Below the pieces are notes generated by a model. The model saw only the letters and a program-made list of their open reading frames with translations. It was not told the origin of the DNA and did not search any database. From NCBI RefSeq assembly GCF_013277415.1, contig NZ_VMMX01000010.1, positions 179,347 through 215,954 of the forward strand: a stretch of 36,608 nt of DNA. Reading direction: 5' to 3'. The translations under genes and the position numbers were made by a program. This DNA is from Streptococcus sp. 68 (GTDB taxonomy: Bacteria; Bacillota; Bacilli; Lactobacillales; Streptococcaceae). This document shows, one piece after another, positions 8,125 through 14,601 of this stretch; positions within the stretch are counted from its first letter, which is position 1; every line of letters starts with the position of its first letter.

Positions 8125-8997
8125 TTATTCTCCGAAAATTTCTTTTTGGAGGCGACGACCAGTAGGGGTGGCCGCAAGTCCACCTTCAGCTGTTTCACGA
8201 AAGGCAGTTGGCATGCTTGAACCCACTTGGTACATGGCATCGATAACTTCATCCACAGGGATTTTAGATTCGATACCTGCCAGGGCCATGTCAGCTGCGA
8301 TGAAGGCAAAGCTAGCTCCCATAGCATTGCGTTTGACACAGGGAACTTCGACCAAACCTGCAACAGGGTCACAGATGAGGCCCAGCATGTTTTTAATGAC
8401 AAAGGCAATAGCTTGACTGGCTTGATAAGGTGTTCCACCTGCAGCCAGAGTCAAGGCGGCAGCACTCATAGCAGAGGCTGAACCAACTTCAGCTTGACAC
8501 CCACCCTCAGCACCTGAGATAGAGGCATTGTTTGCGATGACTAGTCCAAAGGCACCAGCAGCAAAGAGGAAATCCAGTTGTTGCTCATGGCTGAGGTCTA
8601 ATTTTTCAATAGCAGCAGTGAGAACGGAAGGGAGACAGCCAGCACTTCCAGCGGTCGGAGTGGCACAGACCAAGCCCATTTTGGCATTGTGTTCATTGAC
8701 TGCGATGGCATTTCGGGCAGCCGAGAGAATCGTATAATCTGACAGAGTTTTTCCGTTTTTTATGTAGTGATCCAATTTGGCAGCATCTCCACCTGTCAGG
8801 CCACTACGAGATTTATTTTCATTGAGGCCGAGTTGGACAGAGGCTTTCATGACTTCCAGATTGCGTTCCATGAGAAGGAAGACTTCTTCACGTTCGCGAC
8901 CGGTCAATTCAAACTCTGTTGTAATCATGAGTTCTGCGACATTTCCTTGAAAGTCTAGTTCTGCCTGCTCGACCAATTCTTTGATAGAATAAAACAT
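8125..8997 (-). CDS. sdaAA: L-serine dehydratase, iron-sulfur-dependent, alpha subunit
   Basis: 290 residues, normal length for the separate alpha subunit. It deaminates L-serine to pyruvate and ammonia with a [4Fe-4S] cluster. Cluster-ligand Cys motifs are visible: ATPTAGSAGCLPSVL, SGAEGGCQAEVGSASAM, and GLICDPVAGLVEVPCVKRN. It follows the beta-subunit gene by 8 bases, forming the two-subunit enzyme typical of Firmicutes. The enzyme is expected to be oxygen-sensitive. Confidence 0.95.
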   Translation of the reverse strand: MFYSIKELVEQAELDFQGNVAELMITTEFELTGREREEVFLLMERNLEVMKASVQLGLNENKSRSGLTGGDAAKLDHYIKNGKTLSDYTILSAARNAIAVNEHNAKMGLVCATPTAGSAGCLPSVLTAAIEKLDLSHEQQLDFLFAAGAFGLVIANNASISGAEGGCQAEVGSASAMSAAALTLAAGGTPYQASQAIAFVIKNMLGLICDPVAGLVEVPCVKRNAMGASFAFIAADMALAGIESKIPVDEVIDAMYQVGSSMPTAFRETAEGGLAATPTGRRLQKEIFGE

Positions 8998-9005
8998 GCT
9001 TCCTC

Positions 9006-9677
9006 CTATTTAAAGAAATTGACATTGTGGAGATGAGGGATTTTTCGAATTTCTTCGATAGCCTCATCACAGTTGCGACTGTCAACTTCGATAATCATAA
9101 TGGCTTTTTCACCAGCTTTTTCACGAGTGACATTCATCTGGGCGATATTGATACCATAGCGTGAAAGGGCCTCCGTAACGAGGGCAATCATACCTGGAAT
9201 ATCTTGATGAACAATGATGATAGTCGGTGTATTCATATTGAGAGAGACGGCAAAGCCATTGAGTTCGGTTACCTGAATATTCCCTCCCCCGATAGAAATG
9301 CCAGTCACACTGATAGTTTTATGGGCATTTTTAACGGTAATTTTAGTGGTATTAGGATGCGGAGCATTGCTGTCTTTTTGAATAGTCCAGACAATCTTGA
9401 TACCACGTTTGTGGGCAATCTCCAGACTGTTTGGGATTTCAGGATCATCTGTATCCATGCCCAAAATACCTGCAACAAGGGCTAGGTCTGTCCCGTGACC
9501 ACGATAGGTCTTGGCAAATGAGTTAAAAAGTTGGAATTCGACTTCTGTCGGAGTATCATCAAAAATGGAAGAGACAATCTTCCCAATACGGACAGCACCA
9601 GCTGTATGGCTACTAGATGGGCCAATCATAACTGGTCCGATGATATCAAAGACAGATTGAAAACGAAGTGATTTCAT
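9006..9677 (-). CDS. sdaAB: L-serine dehydratase, beta subunit with ACT domain
   Basis: 223 residues. The N-terminal family signature FDIIGPVMIGPSSSHTAGAVRIG is seen near residue 11. Residues about 148-222 form an ACT domain (TIIIVHQDIPGMIALVTEAL, then GINIAQMNVTREKAGEKA), which in this family may sense serine. It is the first gene of the minus-strand sdaAB-sdaAA-HAD unit, preceded by an extended -10 promoter. Confidence 0.95.
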   Translation of the reverse strand: MKSLRFQSVFDIIGPVMIGPSSSHTAGAVRIGKIVSSIFDDTPTEVEFQLFNSFAKTYRGHGTDLALVAGILGMDTDDPEIPNSLEIAHKRGIKIVWTIQKDSNAPHPNTTKITVKNAHKTISVTGISIGGGNIQVTELNGFAVSLNMNTPTIIIVHQDIPGMIALVTEALSRYGINIAQMNVTREKAGEKAIMIIEVDSRNCDEAIEEIRKIPHLHNVNFFK

Positions 9678-9707
9678 CAGTTTCCCCTTATAAAAATTCT
9701 TATCTCT

Positions 9708-9713
9708 ATTATA
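9708..9713 (-). promoter_or_regulatory. Extended -10 promoter of sdaAB
   Basis: Minus-strand TGATATAAT (TATAAT at 9713-9708), a TGnTATAAT element, 31 bp before the sdaAB start codon. No convincing -35 box. Confidence 0.55.
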
Positions 9714-9853
9714 TCAAAGAATGAGGGTCTTGGCTTTAATTGTGGATGAAAACCTTTTTACACTACAAATAGCATAAAAATAGTATCTTTTATGACAAAA
9801 AACACATTATTTAGGGAAATAAAAAATAATTTTGTAATATTTCTACATAAAAG

Positions 9854-9886
9854 TGTCAAGAAACGGTAATATTTAAAGGGTATGAT
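9854..9886 (+). promoter_or_regulatory. LysM gene promoter with a WalR (VicR)-like box
   Basis: TGTCAAGAAACGGTAAT at 9854-9870 matches the WalR pattern TGTWAH-N5-TGTWAH with two mismatches. It lies where a -35 box would be, 10 bp before the -10 TATGAT (9881-9886). Essential WalRK controls LysM/murein hydrolase genes in pneumococcus, so regulation by it is likely; this is inference from motif and family. Confidence 0.55.
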
Positions 9887-9917
9887 AGAACTATAGAAAG
9901 AAGGAGAATTTTCAAAT

Positions 9918-10541
9918 ATGAAATCAACAACTAAAAAGATTAAAACAACTCTTGCAGGAGTAGCTGCCTTGTTTGCAGTATTTGCTCCATCATTTGTATC
10001 TGCTCAAGAATCATCAACTTACACTGTTAAAGAAGGTGATACACTTTCAGAAATCGCTGAAACTCACAACACAACTGTTGAGAAATTAGCAGAAAACAAC
10101 CACATTGAAAACATTCATTTGATTTATGTTGGTCAAGAGTTGGTTATTGATGGCCCTGTAGCGCCTGCTTCAACACCAGCGCCAACGACTTATGCAGCTC
10201 CAGCAGCTCAAGATGAGGCTGTTTCAGCTACAGTGACAGAAACTACAGAAGTAGCAGAAGAAACTCCAGTAGTAAGTGAAACAGTAGCAGAAGAAACAGT
10301 TGCTTCAACTGTCAGCGGATCTGAAGCAGAAGCTAAAGAATGGATCGCTCAAAAAGAATCAGGCGGTAGCTACACAGCTACAAATGGACGTTACATCGGA
10401 CGTTACCAATTGACAGATTCATACTTGAACGGTGACTACTCAGCTGAAAACCAAGAACGTGTAGCAGATGCCTACGTTGCAGGACGTTACGGTTCATGGA
10501 CAGCCGCCAAAAACTTCTGGCTTAACAACGGCTGGTATTAA
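9918..10541 (+). CDS. Secreted LysM cell-wall protein with lysozyme-like C-terminal domain
   Basis: 207 residues. A signal peptide occupies residues 1-30 (LAGVAALFAVFAPSFVSAQE, cleavage after SAQ or SA). A single LysM repeat follows (TYTVKEGDTLSEIAETHNTT to LIYVGQELVI), which binds peptidoglycan. A Pro/Ala/Thr/Glu-rich linker covers about residues 80-135. The C-terminal 70 residues (AKEWIAQKESGGSYTATNGR, then IGRYQLT and WTAAKNFWLNNGWY) resemble the transglycosylase/IsaA-like domain, with Glu in KESGG as a possible catalytic acid. Probably a cell-wall remodelling enzyme under WalRK control. Confidence 0.88.
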   Translation: MKSTTKKIKTTLAGVAALFAVFAPSFVSAQESSTYTVKEGDTLSEIAETHNTTVEKLAENNHIENIHLIYVGQELVIDGPVAPASTPAPTTYAAPAAQDEAVSATVTETTEVAEETPVVSETVAEETVASTVSGSEAEAKEWIAQKESGGSYTATNGRYIGRYQLTDSYLNGDYSAENQERVADAYVAGRYGSWTAAKNFWLNNGWY

Positions 10542-10569
10542 GAACTAACGAACAGAATAATATGAAAAG

Positions 10570-10593
10570 GTCGAGGAACTCCCTCGACTTTTT
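10570..10593 (+). terminator. Terminator after the LysM gene
   Basis: Stem GTCGAGG / CCTCGAC with a 5-base loop, followed by TTTTT. It overlaps the stop codon of the convergent rgg gene, so the two genes share a very short 3' boundary. Confidence 0.85.
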
Positions 10594-11455
10594 ATCTTTT
10601 CTTCGATTGATAATAGATCTCCACTTCTTTTTTGAGATGAGACAGCATAGAAGTTTCCTCGGTCAGCTCCAGAAGGGAGAACCCTTTTTGGATAAGTCTA
10701 GCGTCATCCCTACAAATCCCGATACGGACATAGGCGATAGCCAAGCTATCATATTTTTTCTTTTTCTTGGCATCCTCTAGTAAAGTATCGCAGATTTGTT
10801 GGCATATGTTTTTATCTTGATTGTATAGATAGAGTGTGGAAAGGTTGAGTAGGATTGTCATTCGCAAGTCATATAAATGTTGATAGTTTTTATAGATTTC
10901 CAAGCGTTGCAATATTTTTCCAGTGATGAGATGGAGGTGTTCAATGGGAAAACTGAAAAGAATGGTATTGAGGATTTTCAGGTCACTCTCATACCATGTA
11001 TCTTGTTTTTCAATTTTTTCCCAAAGTTTTGTGATAGTCTGTTTTACTTGGTCTGACAGTTGCTCTGTACCATGTTGACGGATATGAATGACAATTTCCA
11101 GCATATCCCTTATTTCTTCTATAGGCAGGTCGTAGTGGGTTTTGAGATAGTCTTGGCATGTTTCAAAAAAATGAACTAGACTACTACTACCAATTATAGA
11201 AGTCATATTGAGATAAGTTTGCATGATTTCTGTTCGTTGGCTCGGCTGATAGAGATGGCAGATGTAGTCAAACTCTTCAAAACTCATATTGATTTGACGG
11301 AGAAGAAATTCCATATTTTCATATTTTGGAGTTGCCTTGCCACTTTCAATCTTTGATAGGCTAGTTCTTGAGAGGACATTTCCACAGACCTCTTCTTGAG
11401 TCAAGCCTTTTGATTCACGTATTTCTTTATAGACCTTTCCAAAATCATAACGCAT
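10592..11455 (-). CDS. Rgg/GadR/MutR-family transcriptional regulator
   Basis: 287 residues, the standard Rgg length. An XRE helix-turn-helix occupies residues about 5-60 (VYKEIRESKGLTQEEVCGNV and SRTSLSKIESGKATP). The remainder is the helical repeat domain that binds short peptide pheromones in this family. It is divergent from an ABC transporter operon with which it shares an intergenic region containing two identical 15-bp sites. No short hydrophobic peptide gene was found next to it, so its ligand may be encoded elsewhere. It probably controls the adjacent transporter. Confidence 0.9.
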   Translation of the reverse strand: MRYDFGKVYKEIRESKGLTQEEVCGNVLSRTSLSKIESGKATPKYENMEFLLRQINMSFEEFDYICHLYQPSQRTEIMQTYLNMTSIIGSSSLVHFFETCQDYLKTHYDLPIEEIRDMLEIVIHIRQHGTEQLSDQVKQTITKLWEKIEKQDTWYESDLKILNTILFSFPIEHLHLITGKILQRLEIYKNYQHLYDLRMTILLNLSTLYLYNQDKNICQQICDTLLEDAKKKKKYDSLAIAYVRIGICRDDARLIQKGFSLLELTEETSMLSHLKKEVEIYYQSKKR

Positions 11456-11470
11456 AATTTTCTCCTTTTC

Positions 11471-11605
11471 GTGAAAAAAGTTAACAAATAATAAAATCCA
11501 ATTAAAAACATTGTATCATAATAACAGGAATAGTAAAAAAGAAAACTAAAATAATGTGTGAAAAAAGTTAACTAATTTTAAAATAGAGTAAAGAAGAGGT
11601 ATACT
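11471..11605. promoter_or_regulatory. Divergent rgg/ABC promoter region with two identical 15-bp sites
   Basis: GTGAAAAAAGTTAAC occurs at 11471-11485 and again at 11558-11572, same orientation, 87 bp apart. The second copy sits 27 bp before the -10 TATACT (11600-11605) of the ABC operon, which has no good -35, as expected for an activator-dependent promoter. The first copy lies between the likely extended -10 of rgg (TGATACAAT, TACAAT at 11515-11510 on the minus strand) and its start codon, where binding would repress. Rgg is the obvious candidate binder. Confidence 0.6.
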
Positions 11606-11635
11606 GTAGATACAAAATACAGGGAGGAATAAAAA

Positions 11636-12481
11636 ATGGAAGTTATAAATGTAAGTAAGCATTATGGTCATTCAATCATTCTCAAAGATATAAATTTTGC
11701 ACTTAACAAGGGTGAAATTGTTGGTCTAGTAGGGAGAAATGGAGTTGGTAAGAGTACGTTGATGAAAATTCTTGTTCAGAATAATCAACCGACTTCAGGG
11801 AATATTATAAGTAGTGATAATGTTGGGTATTTAATCGAAGAACCAAAATTATTTTTATCTAAAACAGGTTTAGAGAATTTAAAATATTTGTCAAATTTAT
11901 ATGGTGTTGACTACAATCAAGAAAGATTTGGAAGTTTGATCCAAGAGTTAGATTTGACTCAGTCTATTAATAAAAAAGTAAAGACCTATTCTTTGGGTAC
12001 AAAACAAAAATTAGCTTTGCTTCTAACTCTTGTTACGGAACCTGATATATTGATTTTAGATGAGCCGACTAATGGTTTAGATATTGAATCGTCACAAATA
12101 GTTTTAGCGGTTCTAAAAAATTTAGCTTTACATGAAAATGTGGGAATTTTAATATCGAGTCATAAATTAGAAGATATTGAAGAAATTTGTGAGAGGGTTC
12201 TTTTCTTGGAGAACGGGCTTTTGACATTTCAAAAAGTAGGAAAAGATAGTCATAATTGCTTGTTTGAGATAGCTTTTTCATCAGCTACAGATAGAGACAT
12301 TTTCATTACCAAACAAGAATTTGGGGATATTGTTCAGGCAGAGGGACTGAAAATTACTATGTCTGGTAATATTCAAAGTAGTGAGCTTTTTAAATTTTTT
12401 AATGAAAACTCTATTAAAGTAGTTGATTTTGAAACTAAAAAAGAGACGCTTAAAGATATTTATCTAAATCGTTCAAAATAA
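11636..12481 (+). CDS. ABC transporter ATP-binding protein, bacitracin/lantibiotic-immunity type
   Basis: 281 residues. Walker A is GRNGVGKST near residue 36, the signature motif is degenerate (YSLGTKQKLALLL), Walker B is DILILDEPTNGLD, and the H-loop is ILISSHKLED. The C-terminal extension of about 70 residues is typical of the BcrA/LanF-like group that exports peptides or protects against them. Base composition is more AT-rich than in flanking housekeeping genes, suggesting acquisition. The membrane partner follows 15 bases downstream. Confidence 0.9.
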   Translation: MEVINVSKHYGHSIILKDINFALNKGEIVGLVGRNGVGKSTLMKILVQNNQPTSGNIISSDNVGYLIEEPKLFLSKTGLENLKYLSNLYGVDYNQERFGSLIQELDLTQSINKKVKTYSLGTKQKLALLLTLVTEPDILILDEPTNGLDIESSQIVLAVLKNLALHENVGILISSHKLEDIEEICERVLFLENGLLTFQKVGKDSHNCLFEIAFSSATDRDIFITKQEFGDIVQAEGLKITMSGNIQSSELFKFFNENSIKVVDFETKKETLKDIYLNRSK

Positions 12482-12496
12482 AGGAAGGTTATAATC

Positions 12497-13225
12497 ATGA
12501 AATTAAATAAATTGAATTTTCTTAAAGAAAATATAAGGGATTTATATTCATCAGGCGTAATATATCTCGGTTTGATTATCTCGTTTATACCGCCGATATT
12601 GGTTACATTCTTTATTCTAAATACTCAAGGGACATCACTTGGTATTAAGCATATTTCAAACTTTTATGCTATGCTCGGTATGTTAATGGCTGTTATACAT
12701 GCTAACCGAATTATTAGCAGGGATTTTTCCCACAATACGATCAGTTTATTTTATAATCAACAGAAAAATCGGATGATTTACGTCTTGTCTAATTTTCTAT
12801 ATGCCATCTCAGTTTCCATTATTTATGCTTTGAATGGTATTGTGTTACTAGTCATCGTAAGTAAATTGGGTGTTCCAGGTGCTTTAGGATTAGATTTTAT
12901 AGTAGCCATTGTAGTCAATACAATTTTGTTAGTCCTAGTTTATTTTCTATTATCTTACATTTTCTATTTATACAAATTGAAAAGTGGCTTGGTATTTGGT
13001 ATTTTAGTAGCTTTACTACTCTTTGTCCCTAATATATTAAATACGATTATGATGAATACTAGTAATGATTTGTTTATCAAAGCAATTGAACTTCTTCCTT
13101 TTTATTCTTTACCTGTATTTGTGGCTTCAAATACGATGTCTATTAGTCAGTATCTTGTGGTAATCACTACAATCATCTTATTGTATTTTTTCACTCTCAA
13201 GAAAAGTAAGGAGTATTCATTTTAG
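12497..13225 (+). CDS. ABC-2 type membrane permease
   Basis: 242 residues with six hydrophobic segments (for example GVIYLGLIISFIPPILVTFF and FIVAIVVNTILLVLVYFLLS). It is the membrane half of the upstream ATPase, as in two-gene bacteriocin or antibiotic efflux systems. An FSHNTISLFYNQQKNR segment between TM2 and TM3 is the usual cytoplasmic coupling region of ABC-2 permeases. The cargo is unknown, and no peptide gene is visible next to it. Confidence 0.85.
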   Translation: MKLNKLNFLKENIRDLYSSGVIYLGLIISFIPPILVTFFILNTQGTSLGIKHISNFYAMLGMLMAVIHANRIISRDFSHNTISLFYNQQKNRMIYVLSNFLYAISVSIIYALNGIVLLVIVSKLGVPGALGLDFIVAIVVNTILLVLVYFLLSYIFYLYKLKSGLVFGILVALLLFVPNILNTIMMNTSNDLFIKAIELLPFYSLPVFVASNTMSISQYLVVITTIILLYFFTLKKSKEYSF

Positions 13226-13497
13226 TTTCGTTTAGTATTATTTTGAAGACTTAAAATCCAGCAAAAAATAAAAAGATGTTGCGCTGACTAAAGAAAATTA
13301 GAATGTATAACAGAGGTAAACAGATAATTGTAGGGGAATTAAGCCTTCTATTGATGAGCATGAATTTTCTTATAACATTATCCAACAAACTGACCTATGA
13401 AACTTCAAAAATTCAAAAACCACACGGTATTCCTTTCAACTTGATTGTATTCAAGACTGAAACTACTTGAAAATATTTAATATTTTTCTTTAATTGC
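13226..13497. other. AT-rich intergenic stretch without a convincing gene
   Basis: No terminator, known repeat or RNA gene is visible. An open frame of 55 codons runs from 13303 to 13470 on the plus strand (begins MYNRGKQIIVGELSLLL) but lacks a ribosome site, and the complementary strand also reads like broken coding sequence. The stretch may be remnant DNA from a lost gene or insertion sequence. The remainder of the gap, to 13728, carries the promoter described next. Confidence 0.5.
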
Positions 13498-13559
13498 TTG
13501 ACAGGTTATATATGTTGATTTATAATATAGGTAAAGTAGGGATTGTGTAAGCGTTAACA
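13498..13559 (+). promoter_or_regulatory. Consensus sigma-70 promoter with perfect cre site
   Basis: TTGACA (13498-13503), 17-bp spacer, TATAAT (13521-13526): both boxes match the consensus exactly. TGTAAGCGTTAACA at 13546-13559 fits the CcpA operator consensus TGWAANCGNTNWCA at every position and lies about 13 bases after the expected start, a roadblock position. A hairpin with 8-bp arms AGCTAGAA/TTCTAGCT follows at 13604-13628. The first gene downstream is at 13729, so a leader of nearly 200 nt is expected. Catabolite repression of that operon is the simplest reading. Confidence 0.75.
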
Positions 13560-13728
13560 AATACAGTGCCCTTAACTTTGTATTCAGCAAAGAATTATGA
13601 TGCAGCTAGAAAAGAAAGAATTCTAGCTTGATACAATATTACCAGTCTTATTTAAAGTTGTTATGGAAATTTTTTCAAAATAGATAGGCCTCTGTTTTAG
13701 GCAGAAGCGTGAATCAGGAGGTTAAGTG

Positions 13729-14316
13729 ATGAACTACAATTTAAAATATCTTTTATCAGGAATATTTGTCCTAGTCTTTATAGGTTTCCTAGTCTGGATG
13801 CGTTATTTTAATCAGAAGAAGGAAGAAGCGCATTCGGATGTGTCTTTTGAAACGAGGTTAGATAGTGAGGTCAAGGACTTATATAAACAACTAGGATTGG
13901 GTGAGGAGCCTCATTATTTCTTAGCCTATCGCTACCTACATCCCTGGTTTGATTTGGCGATTTTACCACCAACAGTTGAAATTTTCTTAACTAAAATAGC
14001 GCTGGTGATGGTGACTCCAGATGAACTACTGATAAGAAATCTTGGGAATGGGATGACTTTCACAAGTGAGCATCATCGTGATTTGCGGCAAGGACTTATC
14101 CGCATTCTAAAATCAGAGATGAAAGAATTTGAGATTCGTAACTGGAAAAGAGTTTTTATATTTGGCGATTTTTTGACAATTAAAACAAGCCAACATAGCT
14201 ATTATTTACAGGTTAGAGATGATGGACTTCAAAAAGGAAGTCTTTCTACCAAACATTTCTCCGACTTGAAACGACAAGATTTTCTCGGATTATTAACAGA
14301 TAAAAGAACATTCTGA
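13729..14316 (+). CDS. Hypothetical single-pass membrane protein
   Basis: 195 residues from ATG at 13729 with AGGAGG seven bases upstream; GTG at 13726 is a less likely start. One N-terminal transmembrane helix (YLLSGIFVLVFIGFLVWM) is followed by a soluble domain of about 165 residues with alternating beta-like stretches (IALVMVTPDELLIRNLGN, and RVFIFGDFLTIKTS) that could be a PH-like fold; this is a guess. I do not recognise a family. It heads a run of plus-strand genes ending in a bacteriocin-export-type ABC pair. Confidence 0.7.
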   Translation: MNYNLKYLLSGIFVLVFIGFLVWMRYFNQKKEEAHSDVSFETRLDSEVKDLYKQLGLGEEPHYFLAYRYLHPWFDLAILPPTVEIFLTKIALVMVTPDELLIRNLGNGMTFTSEHHRDLRQGLIRILKSEMKEFEIRNWKRVFIFGDFLTIKTSQHSYYLQVRDDGLQKGSLSTKHFSDLKRQDFLGLLTDKRTF

Positions 14317-14339
14317 TAGACGATTGCTCTAGTGGCTTA

Positions 14340-14375
14340 TTGTAAACTTTACAAATGAGCTGTAAATACTAGAAT
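14340..14375 (+). promoter_or_regulatory. Promoter with a perfect 15-bp palindrome over the -35
   Basis: TTGTAAACTTTACAA (14340-14354) is a perfect palindrome around a central C. Its right half supplies the -35 TTTACA (14348-14353); after a 16-bp spacer comes the -10 TAGAAT (14370-14375), 21 bp before the next gene. This looks like an operator for a dimeric repressor. The regulator is not identifiable from the window. Confidence 0.55.
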
Positions 14376-14396
14376 CTATTTAGAAAGGCAATTCCT

Positions 14397-14552
14397 ATGA
14401 AAAATAAAATTTTAATCATTGTCTATCTTTTAGCCTCGCTAATCATCAGTTTTGTAATCTTTTCACTTTTGAATATTGATTTTAAATGGTGGACAACTCT
14501 GGCTATAAGTGCAGGATTTATTTACACCTATTTAAAATTTAGTAAAAAATAA
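14397..14552 (+). CDS. Small two-helix membrane protein (51 aa)
   Basis: A 51-residue open frame starting MKNKILIIVYLLASL, preceded by AGAAAGGC as a ribosome site. It has two hydrophobic segments: residues 4-25 and about 33-47, and ends in a basic tail (YLKFSKK). There is no double-glycine leader, so it is not an obvious bacteriocin precursor. It sits directly before the DUF1430 export gene and might be an immunity or accessory subunit of that system. Function is inferred from position only. Confidence 0.6.
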   Translation: MKNKILIIVYLLASLIISFVIFSLLNIDFKWWTTLAISAGFIYTYLKFSKK

Positions 14553-14601
14553 AAAGTACCTGCACCTATCTCGCTTTCGTCTCTTCACGGGAGGTATCTC
14601 T

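Noticed and set aside
11456..11635. Search for an shp gene beside the first Rgg gene
   Set aside because: Frames on both strands stop within a few codons; GTG-started frames at the repeats end after six codons or fewer.
13303..13470. 55-codon open frame between the ABC permease gene and the consensus promoter
   Set aside because: No ribosome binding site, no family resemblance, and the complementary strand also looks like broken coding sequence. More likely remnant DNA.
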